NCBI RefSeq assembly: GCF_030315685.1
Contig: NZ_JASXSI010000007.1
Location: 159,510-223,509, forward strand
Length of the DNA: 64,000 nt
Source: Gordonia sp. ABSL11-1
GTDB lineage: Bacteria; Actinomycetota; Actinomycetes; Mycobacteriales; Mycobacteriaceae
Direction: 5' to 3'
Shown here: positions 19,030-27,398 of the stretch, piece after piece
Layout of the letters: the number at the start of each line of letters is the position of its first letter
How positions within the stretch are numbered: the stretch's first letter is position 1
Notes under the pieces: generated by a model
What the model saw: the letters and a program-made list of their open reading frames with translations, nothing else
Told to the model about the DNA's origin: nothing
Databases searched by the model: none
Program-made: the position numbers and the translations under genes

Positions 19030-20444
19030 ACGCGCACCCGGCCGGGCCGCGGCACGCCGAACTCCTCGCCGCCCCGCACCTCGCCGAACGGCCGAACGAT
19101 CCGGAGCTGCTCGCTCGCATCCCCGAGAACGTGTGGCCGCGCAACGCGGCCCGCGACGACGGTGAGGTCCGCCTCGCCGGTGTCGGGGTCGCCGAACTCG
19201 CCGAGCGGTACGGCACACCGCTGTTCGTCGTGGACGAGGACGATTTCCGTTCGCGGTGCGCCGACATGCTCGCCGCCTTCGGGCCGTACGGGCGGGTGCA
19301 CTACGCGTCCAAGGCGTTCCTGAGTACCGAGATCGCCCGATGGGTCGACCAGGAGGGGCTGTCGCTCGACGTCTGCACCGGTGGCGAGTTGGCCATCGCG
19401 TTGCGTGCCGGCTTTCCGCCTGCCCGGATCGCGTTGCACGGCAACAACAAGAGTGTGGACGAGCTGGCCATGGCGCTCGACGCAGGTGTCGGGCACATCG
19501 TTCTCGACTCGATGATCGAGATCGACCGTCTCGATGCGCTGGCAGCCGAGCGCGGTGTGGTCGCCGACGTGCTCGTCCGCGTGACGGTCGGCGTGGAGGC
19601 GCACACCCACGAGTTCATCGCCACCGCTCACGAGGACCAGAAGTTCGGCTTCGCGCTCGCCGGCGGCGTCGCGATGGATGCGGTCCGGCGCGTGTTCGCG
19701 ACCGACAACCTGCGTCTGGTCGGGTTGCACAGCCACATCGGCTCGCAGATCTTCGACATGGACGGTTTCGATCTGGCCGCCCACCGCGTCGTCGGCCTCC
19801 TCAAGGAGATCGTCGCCGAATTCGGTGTCGACAAGACGGCGCAGCTGTCCATCGTGGATCTCGGTGGGGGACTGGGTATCTCATATCTTCCCGACGATGA
19901 TCCGCTGCCCGTCGGCGATGTCGCGGAACGTCTCGCCGAGATCGTGCGGCGCGAGAGTGCCGCGGTGGGGCTGCCGATGCCGTCGATCGCGGTCGAGCCG
20001 GGACGCGCGATCGCCGGACCGGGCACGGTCACGGTGTATCGCGTCGGCACGATCAAGGACGTGACGGTCGGCAAGAACCTCACCCGACGCTACGTGTCGG
20101 TCGACGGTGGGATGAGCGACAACATCCGCACCGTGCTGTATCAGGCCGAGTACGACATCCGGTTGGTCTCCCGGGTGTCCGACGCGCCTGCGGTGGTCAG
20201 CCGTGTCGTCGGAAAGCATTGCGAGAGCGGCGACATCATCATCAAGGACTGCTGGCTGCCCGAGGATCTCGCACCGGGTGACCTCGTCGCCGTCGCCGCC
20301 ACCGGCGCGTACTGCTACTCGATGTCGAGCCGCTACAACCTGGCGATGCGGCCGCCGGTGGTGGCCGTCCGCGATGCGGCTGCCCGCCTGCTCCTGCGTC
20401 GAGAGACGATCGACGACATCCTCACCCTGGAGGTGACCGAATGA
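19026..20444 (+). CDS. lysA: Diaminopimelate decarboxylase
   Basis: This PLP-dependent fold-III decarboxylase makes L-lysine from meso-diaminopimelate, the last step of lysine synthesis. The PLP-binding Lys is K96 in VHYASKAF. The glycine-rich phosphate-binding loop is [10 protein letters not shown], and the active-site Cys of the partner subunit is in CESGDIII. The length of 472 residues is close to that of mycobacterial LysA. It starts with GTG overlapping the argS stop and ends with ATGA overlapping hom, so coupled translation is expected. Lysine, threonine and methionine share aspartate semialdehyde, which makes the grouping with hom, thrC and thrB metabolically sensible. Confidence 0.98.
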   Translation: MNAHPAGPRHAELLAAPHLAERPNDPELLARIPENVWPRNAARDDGEVRLAGVGVAELAERYGTPLFVVDEDDFRSRCADMLAAFGPYGRVHYASKAFLSTEIARWVDQEGLSLDVCTGGELAIALRAGFPPARIALHGNNKSVDELAMALDAGVGHIVLDSMIEIDRLDALAAERGVVADVLVRVTVGVEAHTHEFIATAHEDQKFGFALAGGVAMDAVRRVFATDNLRLVGLHSHIGSQIFDMDGFDLAAHRVVGLLKEIVAEFGVDKTAQLSIVDLGGGLGISYLPDDDPLPVGDVAERLAEIVRRESAAVGLPMPSIAVEPGRAIAGPGTVTVYRVGTIKDVTVGKNLTRRYVSVDGGMSDNIRTVLYQAEYDIRLVSRVSDAPAVVSRVVGKHCESGDIIIKDCWLPEDLAPGDLVAVAATGAYCYSMSSRYNLAMRPPVVAVRDAAARLLLRRETIDDILTLEVTE

Positions 20445-21751
20445 ACCAGACACCCAACCGCGCCATCGGTGTGGCCGTGCTCGGCATGGGCAATGTCGGC
20501 TCCGAGGTCGTGCGGATCATCGAGGAGAACGCCGACGACCTGCGCGCTCGTGTCGGGGCGCCGGTGGAACTGCGCGGTGTCGCCGTCCGCGATCTCGGCA
20601 GGCCGCGCAAGGTCGCCCAGGAATTGCTCACCGACGACCCGGCGTCGCTCGTGGACCGCGACGACGTGGACATCGTCGTCGAGCTGATGGGCGGGATCGA
20701 TCCGGCCCGCGCCCTCATCCGGGCGGCGCTCGAGAGCGGGAAGTCGGTGATCACCGCGAACAAGGCGCTGCTGGCCGAGTACACGGGTGAATTGGCCACC
20801 GCCGCCGCGGATGCCAAGGTCGATCTGTACTTCGAGGCCGCCGTCGCCGGGGCGATCCCGGTGGTCCGACCGCTGATGCAGTCGCTGGCCGGCGACACCG
20901 TCGAACGCGTCGCGGGCATCGTCAACGGCACCACGAACTACATCCTCTCCGAGATGGACGAGACCGGCGCCGATTACGCCGCCACTCTGGCGGAGGCGGG
21001 ACGGCTCGGTTACGCCGAGGCGGACCCGACCGCCGACGTCGAGGGTTACGACGCGGCGGCCAAGGCGGCCATCCTCGCGTCGATCGCCTTCCACACCCGG
21101 GTCACCGCCGCGGACGTGCACCGCGAGGGGATCTCGTCGGTGACGTCGGCGGATCTGGTGGCGGCCAAGAAGTTCGACTGCACGGTAAAGTTGTTGTCCA
21201 TCTGCGAGCGCGTGCACGACGCCGATGGACGCCAGCGGATCTCCGCCCGTGTCTATCCGGCGCTGATCCCGCTCAGCCATCCGCTCGCGACGGTCAACGG
21301 CGCGTTCAACGCGGTGGTCGTCGAGGCGGAGAACGCCGGCCGATTGATGTTCTACGGGCAGGGCGCGGGCGGATCGCCCACGGCGTCCGCGGTGTTGGGA
21401 GACATGGTGATGGCCGCGCGCAACAAGGTCCACGGCGGTCGCGGGCCGCTCGAGTCGACCTACGCGAAGCTGCCGATCGCCCCCGTCGACGACGTACCCA
21501 CCCGCTACTACGTGTCGATGAAGGTCGCCGACCGGCCCGGGGTGCTGTCCCAGGTCGCCGGCGAGTTCTCCAAGCGGTCGGTGTCGATCGCCGCGGTCCG
21601 TCAGGAAGGTGCGGGCGACGACGCCCGCCTGATCGTCGTGACCCACCGTGCCCCTGATCGCGCGCAGTCGGAAACGGTTGCGGCGCTGGAGGATATGGAC
21701 GCCGTCATCAAGGTGTCGAGTGTGCTGCGATTGGAAGGAACCGATGACTGA
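20441..21751 (+). CDS. hom: Homoserine dehydrogenase
   Basis: It reduces aspartate semialdehyde to homoserine with NAD(P)H, the branch toward threonine and methionine. The Rossmann motif is [12 protein letters not shown] at the N terminus. The catalytic region has [15 protein letters not shown] and [24 protein letters not shown]-terminal ACT domain (about residues 350-430, [21 protein letters not shown]) is typical of the feedback-inhibited monofunctional enzyme. It overlaps lysA by 4 bases and thrC by 8 bases. Confidence 0.98.
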   Translation: MNQTPNRAIGVAVLGMGNVGSEVVRIIEENADDLRARVGAPVELRGVAVRDLGRPRKVAQELLTDDPASLVDRDDVDIVVELMGGIDPARALIRAALESGKSVITANKALLAEYTGELATAAADAKVDLYFEAAVAGAIPVVRPLMQSLAGDTVERVAGIVNGTTNYILSEMDETGADYAATLAEAGRLGYAEADPTADVEGYDAAAKAAILASIAFHTRVTAADVHREGISSVTSADLVAAKKFDCTVKLLSICERVHDADGRQRISARVYPALIPLSHPLATVNGAFNAVVVEAENAGRLMFYGQGAGGSPTASAVLGDMVMAARNKVHGGRGPLESTYAKLPIAPVDDVPTRYYVSMKVADRPGVLSQVAGEFSKRSVSIAAVRQEGAGDDARLIVVTHRAPDRAQSETVAALEDMDAVIKVSSVLRLEGTDD

Positions 21752-22826
21752 CTCCACCATGCCGGTCCATCAGCGCTGGCCCGGCCTGATCGAGGCCTAC
21801 CGCGACCGGTTGCCGGTCGCCGACGACTGGAAGGTCGTCACCCTCCTCGAAGGCGGCACGCCGTTGATCGCGGCCCCGCACCTGTCCGAGCTGACCGACT
21901 GCGAGGTCTACCTCAAGGTCGAGGGGCTCAACCCGACCGGTTCCTTCAAGGACCGTGGGATGACGATGGCCGTCAGCACGGCGGTCAACAACGGCAAGAC
22001 CGCTGTTCTGTGTGCCTCCACCGGTAACACCTCGGCGTCGGCCGCCGCCTATGCGACCCGCGCCGGTATCACCTGTGCGGTGCTCATTCCGGAGGGCAAG
22101 ATCGCCATGGGCAAGCTCGCCCAGGCGGTCATGCACGGCGCCAAGATCATCCAGGTGCAGGGCAACTTCGACGACTGCCTCGAGCTCGCCCGCAAGGCCA
22201 CCTCGGAGTTCACCGAGATCGAGTTGGTGAACTCGGTCAATCCGTCGCGGATCGAGGGCCAGAAGACCGCGGCGTTCGAGATCGTCGACGTCCTCGGGCG
22301 CGCACCCGACGTGCACGCGCTGCCGGTCGGCAACGCGGGCAACATCACCGCGTACTGGAAGGGCTACACCGAGTATCACGCCGACGGCGTCAGCTCGTCG
22401 CTGCCCCGGATGCTGGGTGTGCAGGCCGCGGGCGCGGCCCCGCTGGTCAACGGTGCACCGGTGAAGGACCCCGAGACCATCGCGACCGCGATCCGCATCG
22501 GGTCGCCGGCGAGCTGGAACCAGGCCGTCGCGGCCAAGGACGAGTCCGCCGGACAGTTCCGGGCCGCCACCGACGAGAAACTGCTCGAGGCGTACCGGCT
22601 CGTCGCCGGCCGCGAGGGTGTCTTCGTCGAGCCGGCGTCGGCAGCCAGTGTCGCCGGGCTGCTCGCGGCGCGTGCGGACAACTGGATTGCACCGGGCTCG
22701 ACGGTGGTGTGTACGGTGACCGGCAACGGACTGAAGGATTCGGACACCGCACTGCGCGGTATGCCCGAGGTGGAGGCGATCCCCGTCGACCCGATCGCGG
22801 TTGCCGATGCGCTCGGCGTCCGCTGA
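21744..22826 (+). CDS. thrC: Threonine synthase
   Basis: This PLP enzyme converts O-phosphohomoserine to threonine. The PLP lysine is K69 in [12 protein letters not shown], the phosphate cup is [13 protein letters not shown], and the C-terminal glycine loop is [13 protein letters not shown]. The length is 360, the size of M. tuberculosis ThrC. The ATG at 21744 overlaps the end of hom by 8 bases and follows GGAAGGAA at ideal spacing, so the start is well supported. Confidence 0.98.
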   Translation: MTDSTMPVHQRWPGLIEAYRDRLPVADDWKVVTLLEGGTPLIAAPHLSELTDCEVYLKVEGLNPTGSFKDRGMTMAVSTAVNNGKTAVLCASTGNTSASAAAYATRAGITCAVLIPEGKIAMGKLAQAVMHGAKIIQVQGNFDDCLELARKATSEFTEIELVNSVNPSRIEGQKTAAFEIVDVLGRAPDVHALPVGNAGNITAYWKGYTEYHADGVSSSLPRMLGVQAAGAAPLVNGAPVKDPETIATAIRIGSPASWNQAVAAKDESAGQFRAATDEKLLEAYRLVAGREGVFVEPASAASVAGLLAARADNWIAPGSTVVCTVTGNGLKDSDTALRGMPEVEAIPVDPIAVADALGVR

Positions 22827-22881
22827 CCTGACGGGTGACCCCATCGCGATGACTGAGCGTGTGGCACTCACGGAGACCAAG

Positions 22882-23808
22882 ATGACTCTGCCCGTGGGCA
22901 TCTCGACTCGCGTCCGGGTTCCCGCGTCGAGCGCGAACCTCGGCCCGGGCTTCGACTGCCTGGGCATCGCCCTGGGGGTGTACGACGAACTCATCGTCGA
23001 GACGACCGACGGCGGCGTGCACGTCGAGGTCAGCGGCGAGGGAGCACGTGACGTCCCGCGTGACGAGAACCATCTGGTGGCCCGTGCCATCCGGCGCGGA
23101 CTCGACGCCGCCGGCTGTGCCGCGCCGGGCCTGAGATTGCGCTGCGTGAACGCGATCCCGCATTCACGCGGGCTCGGGTCGTCGGCGGCCGCCGCCGTCT
23201 CCGGACTCGCCGCGGCCTCCGGCCTGCTGGTCGAGGCCGGTGTCCGCCCCGCGTTCGACGACGACGAACTGGTGCAGCTGTCCTCCGAGTTCGAAGGACA
23301 CCCGGACAACGCCGCGGCCAGCGTCCTCGGTGCCGCCGTGGTCACCTGGATCGAGGACGGTGACGAGCCGCGCTACCGCGCACGACGCCTCGTGGTGCAC
23401 CCGGACGTCACCGCCACGGTGTTCGTCCCCGACACCGAGTCGTCCACGTCGTACACGCGGGGTCTGCTGCCGGATCTGGTTCCGCGGAGGGATGCGATCT
23501 TCAATGTCAGCCGCGCCTCGCTCGCGGTGGTCGCGCTGACCACCGATCCGAGCGTGCTGTTCGCCGCCACCGCCGACCGGCTGCACCAGGGATACCGGGC
23601 CGAGGCGATGGGTCCGACCGCCGAGCTGGTCACCGCATTGCGTCGCCGTGGCCATGCCGCGACGGTCTCCGGTGCCGGCCCCACTGTGCTGGTCCTGGGC
23701 GTCGGGCCGGTGCCGGCCGAGTCCCGTGAGATCGCCGCGTCACTGGGTTTCGCCGCGGCGTCCGTGGCCATCGCCGGTGGGGTAGAGGTCACGCACGGCC
23801 GCGTCTGA
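22882..23808 (+). CDS. thrB: Homoserine kinase
   Basis: This GHMP-family kinase phosphorylates homoserine, supplying the ThrC substrate. The N-terminal motif is VPASSANLGPGFDCLGIAL, the ATP-binding GHMP loop is IPHSRGLGSSAAAAVSGLAAAS, and the C-terminal motif is ATVSGAGPTVLVLG. I chose the ATG at 22882 because CGGAG lies 6 bases upstream and the N terminus then matches the family length (308 residues). ATG at 22849 and GTG at 22861 are in-frame alternatives. It closes the threonine block; a 335-base leader follows before rho. Confidence 0.96.
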   Translation: MTLPVGISTRVRVPASSANLGPGFDCLGIALGVYDELIVETTDGGVHVEVSGEGARDVPRDENHLVARAIRRGLDAAGCAAPGLRLRCVNAIPHSRGLGSSAAAAVSGLAAASGLLVEAGVRPAFDDDELVQLSSEFEGHPDNAAASVLGAAVVTWIEDGDEPRYRARRLVVHPDVTATVFVPDTESSTSYTRGLLPDLVPRRDAIFNVSRASLAVVALTTDPSVLFAATADRLHQGYRAEAMGPTAELVTALRRRGHAATVSGAGPTVLVLGVGPVPAESREIAASLGFAAASVAIAGGVEVTHGRV

Positions 23809-24143
23809 GCCGTCACGCGCACGCAGATGGCGTCACGGGCGTGTTGCCCCTATCATGCGAACGAGTTACCATATACTGGTCTAGCCGCGCAGGCATGTCT
23901 TGCCGTGCTCCTCTTCGATTACTGATCGTGCCGTCTGGCTGGCCCGATGCCGAACGCACGATCTGCCATCAGGGGTTGCCCAGCACTACCAGCGGACACA
24001 CCGCAGCGGACCACATTTCTTCTACCGTCTTCTGAGGAGACTCCCAGGGACATCTCCGACGGAGACGAAGTCCCGCCTGAATGAGGCGGGGTGGCAATGA
24101 ATCCCGACGCAGCTCCGGTCTGCGGGGGAATGAAAGGATATCC
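23809..24143 (+). other. Intergenic region and long 5' leader of rho
   Basis: There is no clear protein gene in this 335-base gap. A -10-like TATACT lies at 23872-23877, with only a weak -35, leaving a leader of about 260 bases before rho. Two overlapping short frames exist (starting near 23895 and 23900, ending 24035 and 24100); neither has a convincing ribosome binding site. A stable hairpin sits 53 bases before the rho start. Long rho leaders are usually sites of autoregulation by Rho; that reading here is inference. Confidence 0.5.
24072..24090 (+). promoter_or_regulatory. Leader hairpin upstream of rho
   Basis: Perfect 7-bp stem CCCGCCT/AGGCGGG with the 5-base loop GAATG. No T-run follows, so it is not an ordinary intrinsic terminator. 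It lies 53 bases before the rho start codon and could be part of an attenuator or an RNA structure controlling Rho synthesis. Confidence 0.5.
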
Positions 24144-26216
24144 GTGACGGATACGGACCTCATCACCGCACCAGCCTCCACGTCGACGTCCCCCTCTGCC
24201 GACGGCACGTCGTCCGCGGTGAGTTCGACCACACGTGGCTCCTCCACGCGCGCTCGCAGCGGACTCTCCGGCATGGTGCTCACCGAACTTCGCGCCCTTG
24301 CGGGCGAGCTGGGCATCAAGGGCACCTCAGGGATGCGCAAGGGCGACCTGATCGCCGCCATCAAGGAGCGTCAGGAGGGCTCGTCGCCGGCTCCGAAGAA
24401 GTCGGGTGCGGATGCGCAGCTCACCATCGACGCCGGCAGTGACGCCTCCTCGTCGGAGGCGCCGACCCGTGGTCGTCGTCGCACGCGGACCGCCGCAGCG
24501 GACTCGACCGACGCCGGAACCGACACCCCGGCCGAGAACAAGCCCGCCGAGAACAAGCCCGCGGAGAACGCAGCGCCTGCAACCGACGCGAAGGCCGGTA
24601 GCAAGGCCGACGGTGGCAAGGCCGACGGTGGCAAGGCCGACGGTGGCAAGGCCGAAGCCCCGGCCGAGGGCCAGACCTCCACCGACGATCGTCAGTCGGA
24701 CGCCGGCGACCAGCGAGGACGCGGTCGCGGACGCAACCAGAACCGTGACGGCGGTCAGGGGCGCGACAACCAGAACCGCGGCGACAATCAGAATCGCGAC
24801 GGTGGCCAGAACCGCGGGGACAACCAGAACCGCGACGGTGGCCAGAACCGCGGGGACAACCAGAATCGCGACAACCAGAACCAGGGTGGCGGCTCCAACC
24901 GCGACGGTGGTCAGGGTCGCGACAACCAGAACCGTGACAACCAGAACCGCGACGACGACGGCGACGGCAGCGGCCGCGGCCGGCGAGGTCGGCGTTTCCG
25001 CGAGCGTCGCCGCGGGCGTGACCGCGACTCATCGGGTGGTCCGAGCGAACCGCAGGTTTCCGACGACGACGTGTTGCAGCCGGTCGCCGGCATCCTCGAC
25101 GTCCTCGACAACTACGCGTTCGTGCGGACGTCGGGATATCTCGCCGGGCCGAACGACGTGTACGTGTCGATGAACATGGTCCGTAAGAACGGCCTGCGCC
25201 GCGGTGACGCGATCACCGGTGCCGTGAAGGTCCCGCGCGAAGGCGAGCAGCCCAACCAGCGACAGAAGTTCAATCCGCTCGTCCGGTTGGACACCGTCAA
25301 CGGCACGGATATCGAGACCGCGAAGAAGCGGCCCGATTTCAACAAGCTGACCCCGCTGTACCCGAACCAGCGACTGCGCCTCGAGACCACTCCCGAGCGG
25401 CTCGACACGCGGGTCATCGACCTGATCATGCCGATCGGCAAGGGACAGCGTGCGCTGATCGTGTCGCCGCCCAAGGCCGGCAAGACCACGATCCTGCAGG
25501 ACATCGCGAATGCGATCGCCACCAACAACCCGGAATGCCACCTCATGGTCGTCCTCGTCGACGAGCGTCCGGAAGAGGTGACCGACATGCAGCGCTCGGT
25601 GAAGGGTGAGGTCATCGCCTCGACCTTCGACCGCCCGCCGTCAGACCACACCTCGGTCTCCGAGCTGGCCATCGAACGTGCAAAGCGTCTGGTGGAGAAC
25701 GGCAAAGACGTCGTCGTGCTGTTGGACTCGATCACCCGCCTGGGTCGCGCGTACAACAACGCGTCCCCTGCCTCGGGCCGAATCCTGTCCGGCGGTGTGG
25801 ATTCCACCGCGCTGTACCCGCCGAAGCGGTTCCTCGGCGCCGCCCGCAACATCGAGAACGGCGGCTCGCTGACGATCATCGCCTCGGCGCTGGTCGAGAC
25901 CGGCTCCACCGGCGACACCGTGATCTTCGAGGAATTCAAGGGCACCGGCAACGCCGAGCTCAAGCTGGACCGCAAGATCTCCGAACGTCGCGTGTTCCCG
26001 GCCGTCGACGTGAACCTGTCGAGCACGCGCAAGGACGAACTGCTGCTGTCGCCGGAGGAGTTCTCCATCGTGCACAAGCTGCGGCGAGTGCTGTCGGGCC
26101 TCGACTCCCAGCAGGCCATCGACCTGCTGATCAGCCAGCTGAAGAAGTCGAAGACCAACATCGAGTTCCTGATGCAGGTGCAGAAGACCGCACCGGGAGC
26201 GATGAACGACGACTGA
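24144..26216 (+). CDS. rho: Transcription termination factor Rho, long actinobacterial form
   Basis: It is the hexameric RNA helicase that ends transcription. The length of 690 residues far exceeds the roughly 420 of E. coli Rho because of an N-terminal insertion. Residues 30-75 form the Rho N-terminal helix domain (TELRALAGELGIKGTSGMRKGDLIAAIK). About 75-300 are low-complexity Lys/Ala/Glu then Asn/Gln/Arg/Gly/Asp repeats. The RNA-binding cold-shock-like domain (PVAGILDVLDNYAFVRTSGYL) follows, and then the RecA-like core with Walker A SPPKAGKTTIL and Walker B VVVLLDSITRLGRA. The GTG start at 24144 has AAAGGA 5 bases upstream. The family inserts in Micrococcus and mycobacteria increase RNA affinity and permit termination on structured GC-rich RNA. 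Confidence 0.98.
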   Translation: MTDTDLITAPASTSTSPSADGTSSAVSSTTRGSSTRARSGLSGMVLTELRALAGELGIKGTSGMRKGDLIAAIKERQEGSSPAPKKSGADAQLTIDAGSDASSSEAPTRGRRRTRTAAADSTDAGTDTPAENKPAENKPAENAAPATDAKAGSKADGGKADGGKADGGKAEAPAEGQTSTDDRQSDAGDQRGRGRGRNQNRDGGQGRDNQNRGDNQNRDGGQNRGDNQNRDGGQNRGDNQNRDNQNQGGGSNRDGGQGRDNQNRDNQNRDDDGDGSGRGRRGRRFRERRRGRDRDSSGGPSEPQVSDDDVLQPVAGILDVLDNYAFVRTSGYLAGPNDVYVSMNMVRKNGLRRGDAITGAVKVPREGEQPNQRQKFNPLVRLDTVNGTDIETAKKRPDFNKLTPLYPNQRLRLETTPERLDTRVIDLIMPIGKGQRALIVSPPKAGKTTILQDIANAIATNNPECHLMVVLVDERPEEVTDMQRSVKGEVIASTFDRPPSDHTSVSELAIERAKRLVENGKDVVVLLDSITRLGRAYNNASPASGRILSGGVDSTALYPPKRFLGAARNIENGGSLTIIASALVETGSTGDTVIFEEFKGTGNAELKLDRKISERRVFPAVDVNLSSTRKDELLLSPEEFSIVHKLRRVLSGLDSQQAIDLLISQLKKSKTNIEFLMQVQKTAPGAMNDD
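24601..24660 (+). repeat. 15-bp tandem repeat within rho
   Basis: Three perfect copies of GCAAGGCCGACGGTG (24601-24645) plus a degenerate fourth copy, encoding repeated Lys-Ala-Asp-Gly-Gly in the Rho insertion. The array is in frame, so length changes would preserve the reading frame. Confidence 0.9.
24747..24960 (+). repeat. 36-bp and sub-unit repeats encoding the Rho Asn/Gln/Arg/Gly tract
   Basis: Two nearly identical 36-bp copies lie at 24783-24818 and 24819-24854, differing by two C/T changes. Degenerate partial copies flank them. They encode the repeating unit DNQNRDGGQNRG, a disordered, basic, RNA-binding-like tract. Confidence 0.88.
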
Positions 26217-26310
26217 CACGACAGATGGGCGCGGTGGCGTCGCAGCAGTGCGCGCCGGCCGTGTCCTCTGTCGCGCCGAGCGTGTGCAGAAAGTCCGGAA
26301 TACCGGCGCG

Positions 26311-27330
26311 CTACCCGGCGACGTCGGACATCAGCTGATTCCAGGCCTCGAAGGTCTCGGGCGACACCGAGCCGGTCTGGGTGGCGACGAGACTGCACTG
26401 GCCGTGGCGGTCGTACAACTCGATCGATCCGGTCCGTCCCCACACCCCGTCCGACCAGGTCACCCAGCATTCGGTCACCAGATTGAAGTTGATCATCGCG
26501 CGGCAGCTACCGGATGCGACCACCATCGACCCACGGTGCTCGCGGGCGCCGTCGAGCCGGTCATGACGCATCTGCAGACATCCGGGCGCGGCGGTGGTCA
26601 TCGTCATCGGCAGACCCAGGAGCGCGGCATGCTCGACGGCCGCGATCACCCGCCGTGCCTCGACTCGCCCGAACCCCTCACCGATCATCTCTGGGAGTGA
26701 CGAGAGACGTTGCCGTCCTCCGTCTTCCAGGATCGAGTCGAACTGGCCGATCTGATCGGTCGCCGGCATCGACTCTGCGACGGTTGTCATCTCGGGCGCC
26801 CCGCCGACGACAGTCACCTGTTCATCCGAGTCATGGTCGTCGGCACCGAAGCCGCCGGCGTTCAGCGACAGCGCTTCGAATGCCAGGCGATCCGACGACT
26901 CCGTGAGATAGGTGGCGTGCGCGGTGTTGCCGTCCGCATCGAACAGACGCAACGTCGGCGGGACATGCGCGGCCGGGTCGGTGACGAGCGCAGCTCCGAG
27001 TCGGGCCGGGTTGATACGCAACGCGATCCGCGACGGCCGGCATCGGATCGGCCCGCCGATGCCGACGGGACTCTCGTGCGTCCCGACGTCGTTCATCAGG
27101 ACCGGGCCGGCCACCGTCACACCGACCACCTGGTCGAGCAGCGGCAGGTGCTGGGCGACCGCGGCCACATCGGAGCCCAGTAGCGAGCCGGAGAATCCGG
27201 GCGTGGCCAGCAGTGTGTCGAGGTCGTTGGTCGCCCCGTTCGCCCGCGGACAACTGCACTGCTCGCCGCATCGTGGGCGCGGCGATCCTCCTGTGTGTCC
27301 GGAGTCCGATGGGCGGGGTGATTCGGGCAT
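26311..27330 (-). CDS. Divergent HemS/ChuX-like heme-utilisation protein
   Basis: The 339-residue protein has two related halves with the layout of HemS/HmuS hemin-degrading factors. The first half has PTLRLFDADGNTAHATYLTES, close to the family FFDxxGxAVHKxYLTE block. The second half has FNLVTECWVT and SIELYDRHGQ followed by ETFEAWNQLM, matching the family C-terminal block. The N-terminal 30 residues hold the odd cluster CGEQCSCPR, not usual in HemS. Overall similarity is by motif only, so the call is moderate. The ATG follows AAAGG at good spacing. It lies 68 bases after the diflavin reductase and is probably the third gene of the putatively iron-controlled operon. HemS-family proteins bind heme and need an electron donor to degrade it; the neighbour could supply that (inference). 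Confidence 0.62.
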   Translation of the reverse strand: MPESPRPSDSGHTGGSPRPRCGEQCSCPRANGATNDLDTLLATPGFSGSLLGSDVAAVAQHLPLLDQVVGVTVAGPVLMNDVGTHESPVGIGGPIRCRPSRIALRINPARLGAALVTDPAAHVPPTLRLFDADGNTAHATYLTESSDRLAFEALSLNAGGFGADDHDSDEQVTVVGGAPEMTTVAESMPATDQIGQFDSILEDGGRQRLSSLPEMIGEGFGRVEARRVIAAVEHAALLGLPMTMTTAAPGCLQMRHDRLDGAREHRGSMVVASGSCRAMINFNLVTECWVTWSDGVWGRTGSIELYDRHGQCSLVATQTGSVSPETFEAWNQLMSDVAG

Positions 27331-27398
27331 CGTTGCCTTTCTTTCCCGTGCGATGTGCAGTTCAACGGTTGGTGTCGGGAGTGGGGAGCCGGGCTCGG

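Noticed and set aside
16948..19218. 756-residue minus-strand frame across argS
   Set aside because: argS is unmistakable on the plus strand; the other frame spans its promoter and has no motif.
24747..24960. Repeat array that could be mistaken for CRISPR
   Set aside because: The 36-bp units are adjacent without unique spacers and encode an in-frame protein repeat within Rho.
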